NCBI GenBank assembly: GCA_035304345.1
Contig: DATGQE010000070.1
Location: 1-64,000 of the forward strand
Direction of reading: 5' to 3'
DNA length: 64,000 nt
Source: IDS-8 sp035304345
Lineage (GTDB): Bacteria; Pseudomonadota; Gammaproteobacteria; Steroidobacterales; Woeseiaceae
The notes under the pieces: model-generated
The model's input: the letters and a program-made list of their open reading frames with translations, nothing else
The model's database searches: none
Told to the model about the DNA's origin: nothing
Part shown: positions 61,394 to 64,000 of the stretch, one piece after another
How the letters are laid out: every line of letters begins with the position of its first letter
Numbering within the stretch: position 1 is the first letter of the stretch
Program-made: the position numbers and the translations under genes

Positions 61394-62335
61394 ATGCCAT
61401 CATCCGTTTCCGAGCCCCGCGGCGAACGCCGCGAAGACCGCCTGCGCCACGGGTTCCTGTCGGCGCTCGCCGCCTACACGCTGTGGGGCTTCATGCCGAT
61501 CTACTTCAAGATCGTCGCTTCCGTGCCCGCACTCGAAGTGCTGGCCCATCGCGTGGTCTGGGCCGTGCCGTTCGGCGCGCTCATCGTGCACCTGCGCCGC
61601 CAGTGGCCGGAGGTGCGGCGCGCGCTCACGGACCGGCGCACCGCCGCGTTCCTGCTGCTCTCGGCCGTGGTCATCGGCATCAACTGGTTCGGCTACATCA
61701 TCGCGGTGCAGAGCGGGCACATCTTCCAGGCGAGCCTCGGCTACTACATCAACCCGCTCATGTACGTGGCAATCGGTGTCTGGTTTTTCCGCGAACGGCT
61801 CACGCGCCTGCAGGGCGGCGCGGTGCTGCTCGCGGCGGTCGGGGTCGCGGTGCTCACGGCGAGCGGCGGCGAGCTCCCCTGGCTTGCGCTCCTGCTCGCG
61901 TCCTCGTTCACGATCTACGGGGTCATCCGCAGCCGGGTTGCCGTGGGCGGGATGCCGGGGCTGTTCATCGAGACCCTGGTCCTGCTGCCGCTCGCTGCCG
62001 CCTGGCTCGGCTGGACGTTCGCGGCCGGGCAGGCGGTCTTCGGTCCGGCAGAACCGGGCATGTCCGGCCTGCTCGTCGTCGCGGGACCGCTGACGGCGGT
62101 GCCGCTCCTGTTCTTCGCGCTGGCGGCACGGCGGCTGCCGTTGTCGACGATCGGCATCATGCAGTTCATCGCGCCGACCCTGCAGTTCCTGATGGGCCTG
62201 GCGTACGGCGAGGTCCTCACCCCGGCCCACACCGTGTGCTTCGCGTTCATCTGGATCGCAGTGCTCCTCTTCAGCGCCGACGCGTGGCGTGCGAGCCGGG
62301 CCAGGGCGGCGATCGGGCGAGTCCAGGCACCCTGA
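61394..62335 (+). CDS. rarD: EamA family transporter RarD
   Basis: This inner-membrane transporter of 313 residues has ten helices in two EamA repeats. It is RarD-like: AYTLWGFMPIYFKI at the start, LAHRVVWAVPFG, INWFGYIIAVQSGHIFQASLGYYINPLM and the second-half GIMQFIAPTLQFLMGL. RarD proteins are often annotated as chloramphenicol-sensitive; physiological substrates are unclear. No ribosome binding site is visible before the ATG. Confidence 0.93.
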   Translation: MPSSVSEPRGERREDRLRHGFLSALAAYTLWGFMPIYFKIVASVPALEVLAHRVVWAVPFGALIVHLRRQWPEVRRALTDRRTAAFLLLSAVVIGINWFGYIIAVQSGHIFQASLGYYINPLMYVAIGVWFFRERLTRLQGGAVLLAAVGVAVLTASGGELPWLALLLASSFTIYGVIRSRVAVGGMPGLFIETLVLLPLAAAWLGWTFAAGQAVFGPAEPGMSGLLVVAGPLTAVPLLFFALAARRLPLSTIGIMQFIAPTLQFLMGLAYGEVLTPAHTVCFAFIWIAVLLFSADAWRASRARAAIGRVQAP

Positions 62336-62357
62336 ACCGAGGGCGCGGGGTCCCGGC

Positions 62358-63272
62358 CTAGCGGGACGGGGCGGGGGCCGTCACCGGCGAGGCATCCGCC
62401 GGGCGCTCGCTGCCCAGGGTGTGCGCGGCCTCGATGCCGGCCGCCAGGCTTTGCCGCCACGGGCGCCGGTGCAGCCGTGCCTGCAGGATGCCCGCGAGGA
62501 AGGCGGCGCGCGGAAACGTGCCGGCAGCGAAAGCGGCCCCGAGCTGGCACTCGACGGTGCCGTTGCGACCGGCGCAGGCCACGGTGTCGGTGCCGGCCAC
62601 GACGACGCGCGCCGCGCCGCGGCGCCTGAGGGCCGCCGCCATCGCCGCGGGATCGCGCTCGAGCTCGTCGCCGAGCAGCGTGCGCGCCTCGTCCGTCGCG
62701 CAGAACAACAGGCTGACGCCATGCAACGCGAGCGGCAGGTGCCGCGCGGTCGCCGTCGACACCGCGTCGATCGCGAGGGGAAGCCGCCCCGTGCGGCAGC
62801 CCGTGATCAGCCACGTGAGCGAGTCGCCGGGCAGCCAGGCGTCGGCAACCACCAGCGGCGAGCGGCTGATCGGCAGCCAGCGGTTCTGGATGAACCCGCG
62901 GTCCATCGCCGCGCAGATCCGCATGTCGGCATAAGCCGCGTGCAGGCTGCCGTCCGCGCGCTCCACGGCCACCAGCGACGCCGTCGGCAGCGACAGGCTC
63001 TTCTGCACCAGCCCCACGTCCACCGCCGCGCCCGCGGTCGCGGCAACGAGAGCGCGCCCGTCGTCGTCGTCGCCCACCAGGGAGAGCAGCCGGACGGGGA
63101 TCCCGAGGCGCGCGAGGCACACCGCGATGTCGCGGGCCGCGCCGCCGAAGCGCGGGCGGCGGTGCACGGCATTGACGGTTCCGCCGCTCACGGGTCCGGC
63201 GAGCGTCAGTACCTGGTCCGCGCTCATGGCACCGACGACGGACACTCGCGCGTCGTCACGGTTCTGGGGCAT
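62358..63272 (-). CDS. PfkB-fold carbohydrate kinase-like protein, likely catalytically altered
   Basis: This 304-residue protein has PfkB/ribokinase-family features. The N-terminal GGAARDIAVCLARLG (43-57) matches motif 1, and the segments VGDDDDGRAL and ADAWLPGD are typical of the fold. Motif 2, which should read GAGD with the catalytic Asp, appears at 253-256 as FPRA, so the base is replaced by Ala. The NxxE-type metal motif is also altered near CATDEA. The reading frame is intact, so it is not an obvious pseudogene. It resembles the pseudouridine kinase subgroup; enzymatic activity is doubtful. Confidence 0.8.
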   Translation of the reverse strand: MPQNRDDARVSVVGAMSADQVLTLAGPVSGGTVNAVHRRPRFGGAARDIAVCLARLGIPVRLLSLVGDDDDGRALVAATAGAAVDVGLVQKSLSLPTASLVAVERADGSLHAAYADMRICAAMDRGFIQNRWLPISRSPLVVADAWLPGDSLTWLITGCRTGRLPLAIDAVSTATARHLPLALHGVSLLFCATDEARTLLGDELERDPAAMAAALRRRGAARVVVAGTDTVACAGRNGTVECQLGAAFAAGTFPRAAFLAGILQARLHRRPWRQSLAAGIEAAHTLGSERPADASPVTAPAPSR

Positions 63273-63325
63273 GTGATCACCCGGTGTGGCGCCGAGCGGT
63301 CAGGGTACCACCGGTCTTATGTCAA

Positions 63326-63354
63326 CCGGGTGTCGCCAATCGCCGGACACCCGG
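63326..63354. repeat. Inverted repeat in the divergent gap
   Basis: CCGGGTGTC (63326-63334) and GACACCCGG (63346-63354) form a nine-base perfect stem around an 11-base loop. They lie between the PfkB-like gene and the small gene, so they could be an operator or an RNA hairpin. Confidence 0.5.
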
Positions 63355-63433
63355 GTCAGAACCTGACAGGGAGCGTTCATGCGGCCGCTCCGGCGTCGCA
63401 GTGGACGGACATACGATTTCCTTTACCAATCAA

Positions 63434-63452
63434 TCAATTGATAATCATTCTT
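63434..63452. promoter_or_regulatory. AT-rich promoter with Fur-like sequence
   Basis: GATAAT (63440-63445) is a good -10, with TTTCCT (63417-63422) as -35 at 17 bases. The same stretch, GATAATCATT, matches the second half of the Fur consensus and agrees at 13 of 19 positions overall. It is a rare AT-rich island in this GC-rich sequence. Fur control is inference. Confidence 0.4.
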
Positions 63453-63521
63453 CAAGTTATTCACGCACTGGCACGCCGCTTGCAATCCGGCCGGCAGACC
63501 CAGCCAACGGAGGGAGCAGGC

Positions 63522-63773
63522 ATGAGCAAGGAAGTGATCCAGGACTGGACGGATACGACCGTGGTGCTCAAGTTCGGCCGCCGCCGGGACGTGCGCTACC
63601 AGGTGTACCGTGACGGCGAACGGGTCCTCCAGGAAATCCGTGACGACGAGGATCGGCCGATCCACACGCTCGAGCTGCCGGAGGGCCTCCTGATGGAGCG
63701 CCAGAGCTACGAGGTGCTGGTCCGTTACGTGTTGCTCGACATCGTGCCCGAGGCCGCACGCGCGCGCGCCTGA
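63522..63773 (+). CDS. Small hypothetical protein, 83 residues
   Basis: This soluble protein has no signal or membrane segment. It has a beta-rich core (TTVVLKFGRRRDVRYQVYRDG), an acidic middle (EIRDDEDRP) and a terminal helix (LVRYVLLDIVPEA). I recognise no family. A strong GGAGGGAGC ribosome binding site and the AT-rich promoter at 63417-63445 suggest it is expressed. A cystathionine gamma-synthase family gene follows after 85 bases. Confidence 0.75.
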   Translation: MSKEVIQDWTDTTVVLKFGRRRDVRYQVYRDGERVLQEIRDDEDRPIHTLELPEGLLMERQSYEVLVRYVLLDIVPEAARARA

Positions 63774-63858
63774 CGATTCGCTCCTCTCGCCGGCGTGGCA
63801 TCGCGCGGCTCCGCGGTGATACCGTCGGTATTCCGACGGAGAAGGAGCAGAACGCGCG

Positions 63859-64000
63859 ATGGACGACGACAGCGGGCTCGATCCCGAGACACTCGCCGCG
63901 CAGGGCATGCACCGCGACCTCGTCACCGGTGCCGTCGTCCCGCCGCTCGTACCTTCGACGACCTTCGCACGCGACGAGCGCTATGCGCTCCCGGACGGCT
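63859..64000 (+). CDS. Cystathionine gamma-synthase family PLP enzyme (5' part)
   Basis: The window ends after 47 codons. The N-terminus reads LDPETLAAQG, then VTGAVVPPLVPSTTFARD, matching the start of Cys/Met metabolism PLP enzymes (MetB, MetC, MetZ, methionine gamma-lyase). GAAGGAGC precedes the ATG. The class within the family cannot be told from this fragment. Confidence 0.8.
   Translation, partial: MDDDSGLDPETLAAQGMHRDLVTGAVVPPLVPSTTFARDERYALPDG

Overview
The window is a continuous piece of chromosome from a strongly GC-rich gammaproteobacterium. Codon third positions are almost all G or C, and the left end carries the gammaproteobacterial order infA, aat, trxB, ftsK, lolA, rarA, serS. 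The many exported peptidases (M28, S9, S41), the PD40-amidohydrolase, AttH and TonB-like proteins fit the Xanthomonadales / Nevskiales / Steroidobacterales side of the class. That placement is inference and I do not name a genus. Genes are densely packed, often with ATGA stop/start overlaps. I see no transposase, integrase, prophage or CRISPR array.

Layout. 1-9700: core housekeeping genes for translation initiation, N-end rule tagging, thioredoxin reduction, DNA translocation, lipoprotein transport, replication maintenance and seryl-tRNA charging. A FemAB-like gene sits where an arginyl-transferase gene often lies. 9700-16250: a three-GAF hybrid sensor kinase followed on the same strand by a Tat-exported asparaginase, tRNA-Ser(UGA), a small membrane protein, an anchored histidine phosphatase, YjbQ, tRNA-Arg(CCU) and an NTF2-like protein. 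16375-26750: an oxyanion block. A ChrA transporter precedes a sulfate-type binding protein overlapping a phosphate-porin-family outer-membrane channel. Then comes a CysA-type ATPase with a long C-terminal extension resembling a universal stress protein, CysT and CysW permeases, and a two-component system. The block ends in a candidate structured RNA and three back-to-back intrinsic terminators. The two transcription units of the block start from nearly identical promoter sequences.

26755-39400: GH3 glucosidase, dienelactone hydrolase, lipoprotein M28 peptidase, amino acid permease, oligopeptidase B, tandem Usp protein, deoxynucleoside kinase, TonB-domain-like exported protein, glutathionyl-hydroquinone reductase type GST and a diguanylate cyclase. 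39600-44020: an ABC ATPase, a large FtsX-type permease and an AttH lipocalin-like protein form one tightly coupled unit. 44000-57000: mostly minus-strand genes (membrane spermidine-synthase-like protein, exported protein-isoaspartate methyltransferase, rhomboid, S41 peptidase with a small lipoprotein, pirin, PD40-amidohydrolase, class III aminotransferase) plus an exported aldo/keto reductase. 57000-64000: ABC-F protein, second M28 peptidase, DUF1993 protein, RarD-type permease, a PfkB-fold protein that appears to lack its catalytic Asp, a small unknown gene behind an AT-rich promoter, and the start of a cystathionine gamma-synthase family gene cut by the window end.

The most interesting system is the oxyanion block. 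It holds an outer-membrane pore, periplasmic receptor, inner-membrane channel, an ATPase fused to a putative nucleotide-binding sensor domain, a dedicated kinase/regulator pair, a shared promoter element, an RNA candidate and a neighbouring chromate exporter.
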